64,000 nucleotides of DNA from assembly GCA_013115145.1 (NCBI GenBank), contig JAAPAO010000050.1:1-64000 (forward strand). Reading direction: 5' to 3'. A model generated the notes under the pieces. It saw only the letters and a list, made by a program, of their open reading frames with translations, was not told the DNA's origin and did no database searches. The position numbers were made by a program, and so were the translations under genes. This DNA comes from Perkinsus chesapeaki. Its lineage: Eukaryota > Perkinsozoa > Perkinsida > Perkinsidae. Positions 12,910-25,800 of the stretch are shown piece by piece (the first letter of the stretch is position 1; every line of letters begins with the position of its first letter).

Positions 12910-13386
12910 TGCTATTTCAACGGAGATCGTTGGTGCTTGAGGAGTTCTCATATCAAATGCCAAATCGCACAGTGCAATTTGTACCGTAGCGGTGCCTGCT
13001 AGCAGAGTCCCACCATATAAGAGACCGAGTGGTGTTAGTCTGTCACGAGGGGTAGCGGAGGTGTCTTAACTTCCAGTTTAAACGAGACTACTACAAAACC
13101 AAACCAGACTCTTGCGAGAAGCCTGCCAAGAGAAAACGTTGTACTCGTTAACCAACAGCAGGATCCCATAAATTTGGACAATGTGAATCAGATTGCCAGC
13201 GGGCTGGCACTGTCAACTTGACATCTAATTCGAGTAGACCGCTTCACTCGGATAGGAAATCGCCAACGGCTTCATGTCATGAGATCTACGGAACCGTCCG
13301 AACGCAAATCGGCTTCTTCAATTCATATCGCGCAAGATCCTTGGACACTGGAGGCTGGCAATGTTATCTTAAATGTGGCTTGGTTG

Positions 13387-13429
13387 CTGGGTCACCCAGC
13401 CTGGGTGTAGTAACTACATTGTAGTTACT
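13387..13429. repeat. Cluster of nested perfect palindromes
   Basis: Three palindromes overlap or abut. CTGGGTCACCCAG lies at 13387-13399, CACCCAG-C-CTGGGTG at 13393-13407, and AGTAACTACA-T-TGTAGTTACT at 13409-13429. The first two share an arm, so alternative hairpins are possible. Confidence 0.85.
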
Positions 13430-13702
13430 CCAGGCGCTTGAACAATGGGGAGCCTACCAAACAGTAGCGGCACTGCACAGCTCGTGAACCGCTGTAGAGT
13501 CTCTGTATCACAGTCTACAATGTATGCTCGGTAGTATTCTGCTTGCTGTTTGCCCTATCACGTCTGCTTAGTAGGATATACAATTTGTGCGGAGAACAGC
13601 CGAGCGCATTGCGGGGAAAGTGCATGGTTCTGTGTGACTCGATACTCAGACCGGATCTAATAGATCCTCTACCTCGGGCGAGTGCACTGCGGTGCAAATT
13701 AT

Positions 13703-13740
13703 CGTGGCTCTCTAAAGTTTAGCTGCTAAACGGAGCCACG
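13703..13740. repeat. Two-step inverted repeat
   Basis: The outer arms CGTGGCTC (13703-13710) and GAGCCACG (13733-13740) enclose inner arms GTTTAG/CTAAAC (13717-13731) around the loop CTG. A cruciform or RNA hairpin with a small internal loop is possible. Confidence 0.8.
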
Positions 13741-14794
13741 GCAGCTCATCGAGTGTTGCGAAAAAGTAACTATCCCTTTAGATTTTGTGCTGCGTGTAAA
13801 TTCTCGAGCGGAACAGGCACTATTCGTTAGCTAGAGCAACGATCTCTCTATTGATGTGTTGAACTGTTGAATTTGGATTGCTGTTGAAAAAAGGAGCCCC
13901 TCTAGCGATATTTAACGTCATCCTATCGCTGCTCTGTCGGGAGAGTAGTAGGCTTTGCCTTTCCATTATCATCGTAATCCAGCAAAGTTCCAATGGAAGC
14001 GCCTGTTTTCGTGCAGCTCCCTTCAGCTCATCTCTCCTTAGCGGAGCTAATCTTTCAACTGAGCAACATTCAGCTGCAACGCAGCTCGCTTCGGGGTCAT
14101 TTGCTGCATTATTTGAGCTCGAGCTTCCAAGGGAGCTTCCTCCTATTCATATCGTCATGCTACCAGGTGGTATTCGGTTCCTCGAGCCTGTTTAGATCGG
14201 CAGTTTACGGTGCTAAGAGCAAGGTTAAACGTTCTCACAGTGACGCAGGGTAACTATTTAGCGAACTTCGACGCATAACCTTTTTGATTGTCGACCCATA
14301 ATGAGGGCCCCTCGTAATCACTTGCTTCCGCGAGCTTCTGAGTAGCTCCTGATGGATTGTTATCGCTCATATAGCCACAATGCCTTGTCATGTGTTGGAG
14401 CACGTAGTAAGGACGAGTTCCGATTGGGGTTCTCCTGCCGCACGTTTACCTCGACTAGCAGGAGAACGCGGAGCCTCTTCCGCTAGTGCAACCTGATCAA
14501 TTGTGCTTGAATCAAGCATCTTGATAGTAGAGTCCTGGCTTTTAGTCCGGACAGAGAATTCTACGATCGTGATTTTATCCTTAGCTGTCTCGTCTCACAC
14601 TTGCGTTTGACAAGCGACTCTTATCATCCTCAAATTAGAAGTCCATGTCCTTTAACCAAGTGTGATATTAAGTCGTATCGCGGTGGCTACAACACTGCGC
14701 CCTCAGTATGGCTTGGATTGAAAGTTCTTTCATCCAAAGATGGGCCGAGTTCGTGTTCGCATCTTCTTTTAGTTCAGCTTTACCCTAGCACGGT

Positions 14795-15277
14795 ATGCCT
14801 TCTGCGTTTCTCGCTATCCTGCTGGTCTCAGTCTTATCGACTGTGGAGGCCATTTACGATCAAAGAGTCTTTCGTGGATTCATTAATGATCCCAGACTGA
14901 CCGGGACCCAGTCAGTTTATTTTACTTTGGTGTTCCGTCCGGACGACAGAGTGTCACTCGAAGTCTTTGTTGGTCAATCGCACCCTTACATTGTGAATCT
15001 GGGTTACTTGCGTGGGACTGCTTTCCAGAACTACATCGAGATATTCTGGGATTCGGTTGAAGCACGAGACCAGCGACTTGATATCCTCCATGCGATACAA
15101 GACGCCCTAGAAGCGGCCGGAGGCACTTTATATGTAAATCCCCCAGCTGCATTAGCCAGGCTTTCAATCATCAACGAAGTTTCGTTGTCGCTTCATATCA
15201 CTCCTGAATATGAAGTGGTATTGGGGGAACGACCGGAGGCGGCGACGGCTGCGTGGTATTGTGGTCTGCCCAAGTAA
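14795..15277 (+). CDS. Small secreted protein, single exon (160 aa), family unknown
   Basis: ATG 14795 opens a 160-codon frame with a clear N-terminal signal peptide (MPSAFLAILLVSVLSTVEA, with cleavage probably after VEA). The mature part is acidic and mixed alpha/beta (FTLVFRPDDRVSLEVFVG, DILHAIQDALEAAGG). It ends at a TAA (15275-15277). Only one cysteine lies in the mature chain, near the end. I find no known domain. Secreted small proteins of this kind recur through the window (12.2 kb, 38.7 kb, 57.5 kb, 59.6 kb), although these do not obviously share sequence with each other. Confidence 0.6.
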   Translation: MPSAFLAILLVSVLSTVEAIYDQRVFRGFINDPRLTGTQSVYFTLVFRPDDRVSLEVFVGQSHPYIVNLGYLRGTAFQNYIEIFWDSVEARDQRLDILHAIQDALEAAGGTLYVNPPAALARLSIINEVSLSLHITPEYEVVLGERPEAATAAWYCGLPK

Positions 15278-15447
15278 AGTACTCGTGAAGGTCGTGAAGC
15301 TCTTTGCCATCATTTCGCTCTTCAAGGGTTCTTGACTACTGCCAGCACTGCAGTAGAAGTTGTAGGATTGTATCCCTGTATTCGAGCACCGACAGTGGCT
15401 CCCTCTTCGGAAAAATGCTTCAAGTCAATCTCATTTTGTAGGGGAGA

Positions 15448-15669
15448 GTGGACCGGTCGTATCTCTACTTGTTGCATAATCCGTTGATATCACCGCCTCG
15501 TGTTTGTCAATTCAAATGCAGCCTGCTGGTTACTAACCAGTACAATGAACTAGGCAGTATTACTAACCAGTGGTTAGCAATACTGCCTAGTGAATACCGA
15601 CTCAGAATGAACTTCATCCGCATTGGACGATCCACTATACCGGGAGTACTAGTTCATTGGGCTAGTTGA
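15448..15669 (+). CDS. Weak open frame containing a long hairpin
   Basis: This 73-codon frame has no ATG near its start. Its middle is the 43-nt hairpin at 15549-15591, which is unlikely to be coding. The flanks (for example RLRMNFIRIGRSTIPGVLVH) look protein-like, so the hairpin may lie in a small intron that starts near GTTACT (15530) and ends near CCTAG (15590). I could not find a phase that joins the flanks cleanly. Confidence 0.25.
   Translation: MDRSYLYLLHNPLISPPRVCQFKCSLLVTNQYNELGSITNQWLAILPSEYRLRMNFIRIGRSTIPGVLVHWAS
15549..15591. repeat. 43-nt near-perfect palindrome
   Basis: The outer arms ACTAGGCAGTATT (15549-15561) and AATACTGCCTAGT (15579-15591) are exact complements. The inner arms CTAACCA/TGGTTAG (15563-15577) pair around a single G. 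The only break is one A/C mismatch between the two arm pairs. Confidence 0.9.
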
Positions 15670-16145
15670 GGGTTCGACGAAGTCTATAAGGCCAACTGCG
15701 ACCCTGCATTGAATGCAGTGCATTCTTATCTTGCTGCACAATTTGCGGTGTCGACACCTATCTTTGTTGGTATGCTCATTGCCAGCCAGCAGCCCAATCG
15801 ATTATCTTGAAGCAGAAGGTGAGTGAGCCTATATTCATCTGGGCTCCTTAGGCTATTGTCAACGTCAACTTCACGGCGTAAAACCCTACTCGGTAGTTAG
15901 ATATGAACTTATTAACCTCCGGCGAATCAATTCTCTCGTCGACATGAATCAACTGGGTGAAATCCTAATCACTTTGCCAGTGCAGTGTAGTTCTGGCCAA
16001 GTCACGACATCTCGGTGGTTCTATGTCGGCGGTCGACACCATGGAACGTGTCAGTGAGAACCGTGCCTTTATGTAGATATAAACCCTCTTCTAAGGGAGG
16101 GTTCCCTCAAGAGATAGTTTCCTTCTTTGTACGTGAAAGTGTTCG

Positions 16146-16457
16146 TTGTTGCGGTGGATTGGACTCATTCCATTGATGTTTCCTTTCGCAACATTTTCTT
16201 TATCAAGACTCCAGTGGTATCTCCTCTTCAAAAACACTTTTGGATCGCCGAGGAACAACTTTCCGTCGGGCTGGAGAGTCAATGACCGGACTCCCTTCAT
16301 GCTGACCGTGACTTATAAACGATATTATCAACTACGAACTGCTAGTCGGAGAATCAAGAGCCAGGTTCAAAGTCATTTTGCAAACGCGAATTCGGAAGTC
16401 TATGAGATCTTTGCGATCTGCAAAATATCTCAGGCCGAGCAAATAAGCCCAACTTGA
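16146..16457 (+). CDS. Weak open frame, possibly part of a secreted-protein gene
   Basis: Two overlapping frames look partly coding. The frame 16146-16457 has no ATG before about 16176. The other frame, from about 16140, reads VFVVAVDWTHSIDVSFRN and stays open to about 16284. A small intron between about 16280 and 16350 could join the second frame to the end of the first. There is no family match. It lies downstream of (convergent with) the end of PRP8. Confidence 0.25.
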   Translation: MLRWIGLIPLMFPFATFSLSRLQWYLLFKNTFGSPRNNFPSGWRVNDRTPFMLTVTYKRYYQLRTASRRIKSQVQSHFANANSEVYEIFAICKISQAEQISPT

Positions 16458-16813
16458 TTGGCAGCAGCGAAAGGAGACGACGCTGTGTAGCATCAATAAG
16501 TCTGTTTCTTGCCTGATCATTGATACTCATTTAATTGGCTTGCCAATGGCGAGTGAGAGCAAGTGTTAGCGGTTGTGTGTTTCTATACAGACTTTATTCG
16601 TTTAACATAGAACTCAATATCACATATTTTACCAAGGTAAAAATATAACGACCATTCCACCTCTTTGAAGCTACAAAGGAAACATAAAAGACTATACGTT
16701 GTGTCATCACAATGACGGCCACGGCGGCAACACACAAGCTTCCTCTGGATAGCTTCCGCGTCACTCGAATGTCGACTACGCCAACACGTCTTCGCGATCT
16801 GCAATTGTAGCTC

Positions 16814-19800
16814 CTAAAAGAGATCGATTGATGAAGTACAATCTTTAGCTGTCTGAATACCTTCGCGCTGATCGGCTGCGAGCGAGGTCGTAGAGGGCGC
16901 GAGCGACTCGGCGAAGTTCAAGTGATGGGACCGACGATGGAATTCGTGATAGAATTCGATAGGGTTATCAACGACCAGCTTGTAGTCCATGTCCTGCTTG
17001 TGCCTGATGGGGACAGAAATTGTGTCGTGGGAAAACCGAGCAGCTTACTTGATGCCCATGAAATTGTAGTTCCATATTCCTCCCTCGGGGACGATCCAGA
17101 AGCCCAGGAAACTGTCAGTGAGCAGCATTTGAACCTGACAAGATCCACTAGAGTCGATACTTCGAGTTGACTTTCTCCTTACCTTCTCCGCGTGGGTAGG
17201 AAGATACCCAGTCGGGTTGGTGGTGGCCTGCTGGATTTGACTGATGTTCTCCTTTGCCCACTTGTAGCCTGGAGGGGTCAGCCTGAGCAAGAATGATAGT
17301 ACTGAACTCTCAGATTAAGGGGAACGAAAATATGGTATAATACATCGACGTAAAATAATACGACATCATCATTACGAACCAGTGGAAGTGAAAATATTTA
17401 TCAACAAATGTTGTTAAATGAAGCTCTTACCTGTAGGCAGTAAGCGAGCAGGAACCAGGTGTGAAGGCACAGGTCATCGCCACACAAGTGTCAACAGACC
17501 ACAGACGCGTGCCGCCACTACTCCCCGATTTGTGATGGTCAGTGTGGATCATCTTAGCCGTCATAACACAGTCGTATCTGAAAGCCGAGCATACATGAGA
17601 TGAATCTTAGGTTGAAGCGTACGGGCTGAGACTTTGCTCTTCATGTGGGCAAGTGTGGAGCCATCCTAGAGGCTCGAGATCATTCAAGTAGTCATGATGA
17701 GGCAAAGCATTGGGGAGGGTCACAGTTTGATGGTTACCCACTTGCGGAACCTGACGGTAAAGTTATTTCATATTTATCGATTACGAATGCTGTCTTACCA
17801 TGACCAGACAACGAACCTCCTTAACACTCGGATTGTCAGGTGGGCTCACACCATACATGTAGGCAGCGATTTCGGTACGAAGATCCGCAATGGTGATGAA
17901 CTGCTTCAGCACATTCTTCGGCAGAACGTACGTGTAGCCGGCCTCGTTGACGTCGTCGGATGCAACGTAGATATGATTGGTTCTCAATGCCAGAGAAGTA
18001 CTCGATATAGCTCTCACTCTCCATTCGGTCTTGGATGCGAACGTCGCTTGCTCATATGGAGATTGCGTCGCCACATTCATCTCGTCACCATGTACATTAG
18101 TGGTCTTGGTCATCACCGACGTCACCTGTGTGCTGCCTTCGGTGCTGGCGTTGAGCTGGGATCCTTGCCGCTCTATATCCTCAATCTGCTGGCGTTGAAG
18201 ACTCACTGGTGCGATCTCCATACCCAAAATGATATCGCGAATCTCAGATTGAGTTAGAGACATGACGTTCACATTGTTCCTCTTGCCGTAGTCGAGGAGG
18301 ATCATATCCTTCAGATCGTTCTCAACCTTAACCCACTGGTCGTCACTCAGCGTCGGCCAGACGTGGTGACTCTGAGTTTGAACGGTCTTGTCCGGACGGA
18401 GGACCACCTTGGCGCGATCGGGGTTCACGTGAAGAGCTCTCAGAATCAGAATCTAAAAAGACAAAATTACCTCGAAAATTATGCTTTTTCTTACGAGTCG
18501 GGAGAAGGCCGTGTAGCCAGAACAAGTCTTGAGCCAATCATCGTAGAGATTGAAGAGGACCATGTCGGGCTTGGTGGCCTTGAGAATGAGATCTCCGAAC
18601 TTCTCAATCTTCATCAGCGCTTGGAACGGCAACTGCAGCTCAGAGCCCTTAATGACGATATTGGGGAAATCGAGCAGATGCACCTCGAGAGGATCCAGCA
18701 TACCCTTACGAGTCACGATGATCTGCTTTGGCTGCTCCTCAACAGGAAGGGACCGAATCAAGGCGGCAACCTCTTCAGCGGTCTTCCATTTGGCAAGTTG
18801 ACTCAGACGTTTCTGGCCCGCCCAAACGCTGGTGTGGATGATCTTGAGGAACAACTGCCCAGTTCTGGGGTTGAAGATAAAGATGGCACCATTGACCGGC
18901 TTGGTGGTGAGATTGCCCTCGAAGGTCTTATGGATGGTGACACGATAAACATTGGTGTCATCAACAAACCAGATAATCTGAGACGAGAATAACTCCGTGT
19001 AGTTCTGAGAGTTCAGATAGGGCTCGGTCGGCTCACTGCTGTAGAGCTGAAGACCCTTGCGAATTCGCTCTCTCAACACATAAAGAGCCGGATTCGATTT
19101 CATGATCTTGTTCATGGCCTTTTGTACCAGCGGTTTGCCACCAGGAATCCAGTTGCCGAATCCAGAATGCATCGAATAGGCCAGATCGATCGCCAGGAGG
19201 CATCCAGTCGGTGAGGGATAGATGGACATGTTATCGGTGGTGTAATCCAGGAACTTCGCTCGAGCATATCTTTCGATGTCATGGGAATCATAGTCTCCCC
19301 ATCTGAGCTGAATATCTAACCAGTACTTAGTGGTCTTCGTCTGGGCGTCGAAATTGTCCCTCGGTTCGGTCAGCAATGACGGCTTCGAGACGTTCCACTT
19401 GTAGCTGGCGAAAAGGAGGATATCGGCACAGGAGGAGTTCATCTTGTAGGATTTCCTGGGATGGATTGTCTCCTTTTGGACGGTGTCGATCTCGAGGGCA
19501 TCCAGCTCCTGGTCAAACACCTGGCACATATCCATCACGATGGATTCGTGAATCTTCTGCCAAAGATGCGCCCTGAAGATCTGGATCAAAGATATTTTCA
19601 AGGTCGGAATCTTGCCGTGCATAAAGATACCAGTAAGATCAAGTTGCACCTGGAATCCAACATAGACGTTGGCTCTGTTGATAGTAGGGCTCCACCATAG
19701 AGTAAACCTTCTGTTGGGGATCTGATTCAGACCGGACTTCTGAGCATTGGTAAGCTTCTTGAATCTCATCGACTCCTCAAATCCGCTCGCCTTCTCCCAG

Positions 19801-22800
19801 AACAGACCTTCCCAAGTCGGGAAATACGTACCCTTGAACAGTGTGTGCTCCAAGATACCCTCAACACCACCGAGAGCTTGAATCATATCAGTTCGATAAT
19901 TATTAAGATTCCACAACTTGCCATCGTGCCTCTGATGTGTCCACCAGAACGGATTGTTTCTGTTAACATGGTATTGCTTGAACTCCATTCTCACCCGCCA
20001 TCCCTTATCATAGGCCAGCGTATGCCGCTCCTTCTGGAACAGAGTGTTGATTCTCGGAATGCCTCGGTCCCAGGCATCCTCCAGATCCTCCAGAGTCAAC
20101 CGTCTGTTCTGAGCTTGAGCTTCTTGCCTCTTCAAAGCGTACTCGGCCCACACTCGCTGGGAATCCAGGAACTCACTCTCCCACGATTGGATATATCGAT
20201 ACAGATTCGGGATCAGTTGATCCGAGTCGTGGGACATACCCGCACGGAAGTGTGTTATGCCACCATCAGTCTGCCGACTGACCCTGAGATCGCTTTGGGG
20301 GATGAGGATGTGCCCCATGGACAGCATCCCCAGACCACCGAGCTCCTTGGGAGTGTAAAAGACCACAGGAGGGAATCTACTGGGCATCTTGGAGTTAAGA
20401 CCGATCTTGATTCTCGTCTGAATCTTGTTCTCGCACTTCACCAGAAGGTCCAAAAGATTCTCAGTGTGAATGACAGCTTCACGGTAGTACGTCATCAGTC
20501 CTGAAGAGCAGGAACATTTCAGCGGCAGAAAAATTTTAAAAATACGAGAACAAAAGATTTCCGAGCTTGAGCTTTGAATCAACGAATATCTGCAGTAACA
20601 GATAGATGTTCCTCGCCCACAGAGACACGAGGGAGATCTAGCGGTGTCCGCATATGCAAAGTGCGAGACTAACCCTGCCGGGATTCGAACCTGGGTGGTC
20701 AGATCGGGAGTCCAGCGTACTGACCAGCTACACCAACAAATAGGAAATGTGAAACGCATTCCTACTACTGGGGACAGCTGCTGCAACTCACTGTATGATC
20801 TTCTTGCACTCAAGCGACGCTGAATTCAGACTACTGTTAGAGTAAGCGTGAAGCTGACACCAGATGGAAACCACCAACGCCCTTTCTCTACCAATTTTCC
20901 CCCCACTCTTGCCGGGGCTTACCGATCAGACAGGTATTCCACTTATTAGCGATCTTGGTAAACGTCACACTTCCAGATGCCATCAGCACTTGCCTTACTC
21001 TATTCTCGAACTTCTTCATACCATCATCATCAACCCGCAAGTAAGCCGTAGCTGTCAGCTCCTTATTTCGCTCGTTCTGGAGCTTCCAACATGCCTCACC
21101 GTGACCAGTCGAACCCAGACCACCGGCGTCCAGGGTCATCTGCTGGCGAATCTTCGGCAGAATTCTGACCTCAAATCCGCACATGTTGAAGAGTAGATTC
21201 GGATTGTCTTTGGAATAGACGCTCACGAATGACGTATCCCAATCCATGGTCGCTAGGGATCTCGGCAGTCGGTTCTGGATCTCCCAAAAGACCGCGCGCC
21301 CCAGATTGACGTCATGCTTGATTCGCCTCATCCTGCAATCTCGCGGCCAGCATTTCTTATTGTTGTAACCGACAATGTTCTCATTGTTAGGATCTGGATT
21401 CTCAGTGAGGAATCGCTGGATGAGATCTTTGGCTTCGTCATCGGTGAAGCGGAATAGGATATGGACCTGAAATAACAATACATCTTGGTGAACATGAAGG
21501 AATGGAGAATTTACACAGTAGTAATCTCATGGCTTTTTCAAGAAAGATAATATATATTTTTATCCTGTACGTTTCCTCGACCAATGAGACTTATCCTTCC
21601 CCTTCCGATAACTAGCCGACTTCAAGTCTAGTGATTATGAGATGAGGAGATACTACTACTCATAATAAACCGATGAAGAGGGCCAATAACAACGACTGCT
21701 TGCCAAGAAGCAATATAATTTATGTAATCGTCATATCGTATCATTTATTAAATTATTTTTGTATTACGTTTCAAACGGCTACTTTTGCCGACGAGCACTA
21801 GACGTATCAAGGACACTACTTAGTAGTATAAATAAGATTCTTCGCAACTGCTGCAAGTAGCCTACTTTTCCCAACCCTATCTACCTGGTCAACATACCGA
21901 CAGTACAGTCGAATAGGATGACGTTGCTCGGTCGCCAAATCCGTGAACTGCATGAACTCATTCGGCATTCTAGGAGGTCCGGCGATGTCCGATGCCCTCG
22001 TAAGACCGAGAACCAGTAGATCCACCACCAACGCATAGTACCTAATTTCGTGGCGCAGTGACGGAGAGGCTTCTCTCTTCGAGACTTACTGGAATACGAA
22101 ACTGGAGAACTGAAGGCCTCGAATGATACCATAACCGTTGATATGATTCATATCCTTGAAATTAATGTTAACGTTGTTTTTACCACTCATATAGTCGGCA
22201 ATGTTATGATCGACAATGAGACGAAGAAGACGATTCAGCAGAGTGAGGTCGATCTTCTCGGCCAGCTTGGAGTATTGTGTTGTTACCTGAAAGGAAGAGG
22301 AACAACGTAAACAAACGGGATGAGACGAAGTCGAGGAACATATCTTAGCTTGAAGCGCGGCAATAACCCTGGCAAATGGCCGAAAAGAAACGCTATAGAA
22401 AGACAGCCGAGAAACACCACTGGCTTAATCGGCATTATGAAGCACCACTGATACACGAAGCCACAATGGTGCCCAGTTATTACCATCACAAGAGTCTCAT
22501 TATTGGACGTATCCCACACGTTAGTCATATTATTGACACCGCAACAGACCTTATAGACCAGCAGCGGTGGAGGCTCGGAGTCGGCTGGCTTTACCCAGTT
22601 AGGGAATAACATACGTTGATCGGCCTGAAATAGGGAATATTTCTACAACCGTTAGAGTCGCCGAGCATGACCCGATTTTGAAAAGGTGCCCCAACAGCAG
22701 ATGACGTAGATCAGGTCGAGGCGGCGGAGGACACAGTATAACACTTTATATGGTCGGAAGACAACCGTGAGAACGCACTGTGACTTTTGTCGTATACATT

Positions 22801-25800
22801 CAACCGAAAAATTTCATAAATTTATACAGAAGACCCTTCAAGTCGAAAGCCGTCATATAATTATCAGGAACTTATAAAATTGATTATACGGAGGAAATTT
22901 ATGGATTAACGATTGAATAATTATGAGTATCTAGAAAATTCAGGATTTTCCGAACAGACTAATGTCGTTCGCATCTTTCTCACTTCAAGCCAAAGATACT
23001 GATCCAAATAAGCATCGGTGATCTTCTCGAGAGGATCGATATCGTATATTGGGACCAAATAAAGGTATTGGTCATTGAACTCGATGGACACCTCCTTGAA
23101 CGCTCTCATAGTCAGCAAATGCCGCTTAATTCGAGACAAAGCTTCATGAGGATTGTCGTAAGCTTGCTCGATCAAAGACAGCTCCTCCCTGAAAATAATA
23201 ATTTCCTGGCGCGCAAGAAATTCCTCTCCTCACCTCTGAGTCTGATTAAGCCTCGCCTTCGCAGCATAATTCTCCTTCAGTCTTTCCAAGGCCAAGATGA
23301 GCAGCTTCGTATCATGCTTGTAGTTCAGTGGAGGGAACGGTATGGGCGAGAACTTCCTCGATTCCAACCAGTGCACCGTATTAGTGTAGATCGCAACGCC
23401 ATCCTCACCGCTGATATACGGACCGTCCTTTCGGTAAGCATGCTGCCTCTCTTGCTCATTCTTCAACCACAACCTCGTAAGTCGGCCAAGATTCTTCTTG
23501 CAAAGAGTCTTATCAACCGTAGCTCCGCGCTTGATCCTCTCACGGTTATAATAGGTCGAATTTGTCCACCAATCTGCTTTCGCCTTCACATACTTCAGGA
23601 TCATATTTTCTATCGGCGCCGCCAACCCAGGCACTTTCCACGGCACATTTGCCTTCCAACACCTCCAGGCTTCGGACAAATGCTGAAGAATGGTTCTGGC
23701 CTTATTAGCCTTCACGCTCTCGGGCATCATGTCCAGGATATCATGCATTACGGCAGCCCTCAACTCCAAATCAAAGTGAGCTTCGACCCTCTGCTTGGTC
23801 ACGGTCTTGGCGATGCCCTTCGTAACACGACCTTCAAACTGCCTTGCAAGTAGATTCGACAACCACCTCTCCAATAGAGGAACAATGCCTCTCAGGAAGA
23901 ACAACCAGACACGCCACATCGGCGCCCAGAACCCACAACCAGGGCCCTTGCCGACCGCACCAGAATTAAAGCGGTAGTAAATCAGATGCTTAAGATCCTT
24001 GCACATCCTCACCTGCCTCATCAACCTGTACTTGTAACGGTACATACCCGTAAGCTGGCCCACATGGGAGAAGATGTACTGGAGGCCATCCGCGAGCTGG
24101 AAACCGTCAATGTTGCCGAGACGGTACTGCACATTCGAATCCACCACCAACTTGGTTAGTCTCAAGATTTCTCGGCACAGGTGGAAAGCGTTACCAAATC
24201 TCGACTTCTTCCTCTCCTTTGTGGTAAGTGTCTTGATTGGCTTGAGGTTGAAGTTGTAATCCAAATGCAAGTATGAAAGATTCTTCCTCTGGATCAACAA
24301 CGATAGCATATTATATCCTTGCCGGCAGACCTGCAGACCGACCTCAACCCAGTCCAGCTGAGTCCGGTTGAAGAACTTCAGCTTGTGGCACTCGGCGATC
24401 AAATTTCGCTTCTTCAGCGACTTCGGCGGTCGATTATGCAACGAGTTGAGGACCCAGCATTTGAGCAATTTCTGGTAGCTAACTCGAACCTTCACCGGAT
24501 ACTCCGGTGGACAGTGCTCCTTGAACCATTCGCTGACCAACGGAATATCTTGTGCTCGACGAGTGCGACCAGAACGCTTGTTGAAGGGGTGGGGCGCCCA
24601 CAGCAAATCGATACCAGAGGCGGTATCATCGGTGAAGAGGGGAGTTGTGCTCAGGAAAGGATCAACGCCTTGAGGCATGAACACGTCCGAGATATCATAC
24701 CTGAGAGAGATGATGCGATAGGAGAAGGACTAGAGTTCCACTTTTAAAAATATCCAAGACCAACAACAGGCACACAGGAGCCCACTCTCACGAATCTAAT
24801 AACGAGCGCTGCGATATATGACACCATACAGTCCCAAAACTGCCGATCGGCGCAATTCGACATGGGAAGAAGCGGGTCATGTAAATTGCCAAGGTTGTGG
24901 TGGAAGACCCCACTGTATTGGTGGTGGGAAAGCCAGAAGGCTCGTAAAATTAACAAATATCAGAAAGAAGACACCGAGTCATGTGAAGTATATCGAACAA
25001 GTAGTCCAATCATGATCTAGATTTTCCCTCCCTTCTTCTTACTCTCCCTCATCCTCATCTTCAACATCATCAAACATCTTATCATCATCACCCTCATCAG
25101 CCTTTTGCATCGGCAAAGGGTTAATAACCGGATCATATACGTACGGTGGCAGATCGGGATCATCTTGCTTCACATAGCAACAATGCGGGGCATGATACTT
25201 AGTAGTATACACCGATCGCGGTCGAGAGTTGTAGAGGAAGGGGAAGGCGATACGGTATTCGGTCCTGAAGGTGAAAAATAAAACGATGACAAACGAGGCG
25301 AAAAGCTGCCTTACCGAACTTGGTTACGAATAATGATCTTGTTTATATCGTTGAATTCATTCCAATCTTCATCCTCTTCATACATGTCCCTGTACAGGGG
25401 TTCGAACTTGGGACCTCCTGGAATGGCCATGTTGAGCGCCTTGGCGGTTTTGAAGGCCTGACAAAAGTAGGGGACACTTCGTGTCACAGATCCTCTCCAG
25501 CCCACTCTACAATAGAAACCTTAATATGAAATATTTTACTAGTGCGGAGAACCACATTACGAAAACATGTTATGAGTGCGGATGAGGTATGATATGGAAT
25601 CTGCTACTAGTGCGAAGCAGGACTACTCATCGTAAAATACAGCAGATTTATACTGCACGACGATTAAGAAACCCCTACAAGATCTCCGTTGCACAAAAAC
25701 TGTCCCCTCTTACTTCCAAATCAAACAAGTAGAAGTAGTTCCTATCAACAAGATCTGATATAAGCTGTCCAGCCAATCGATACAGCACCGACATCTGGGC

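Larger units (their letters stand above)
12910..14794. other. Palindrome-rich intergenic stretch with weak frames
   Basis: No gene can be supported. A frame at 13993-14253 starts with ATG, but it overlaps another open frame at 13878-14195, and both run through AGCT/GAGCT-rich sequence. Palindrome clusters lie at 13387-13429 and 13703-13740. Near 14432-14465, TTCTCCTGC is repeated inverted. Confidence 0.45.

Noticed and set aside
17694-18257. Long plus-strand open frames opposite PRP8 (also 19845-20504, 23068-23853 and 24319-24747)
   Set aside because: They are antisense shadows of highly conserved PRP8 exons and have no independent motif.
25385-25425. B-box-like GTTCGAAC inside a tRNA-like context on the minus strand
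   Set aside because: It lies within a conserved PRP8 exon ([12 protein letters not shown]) and is coding coincidence.
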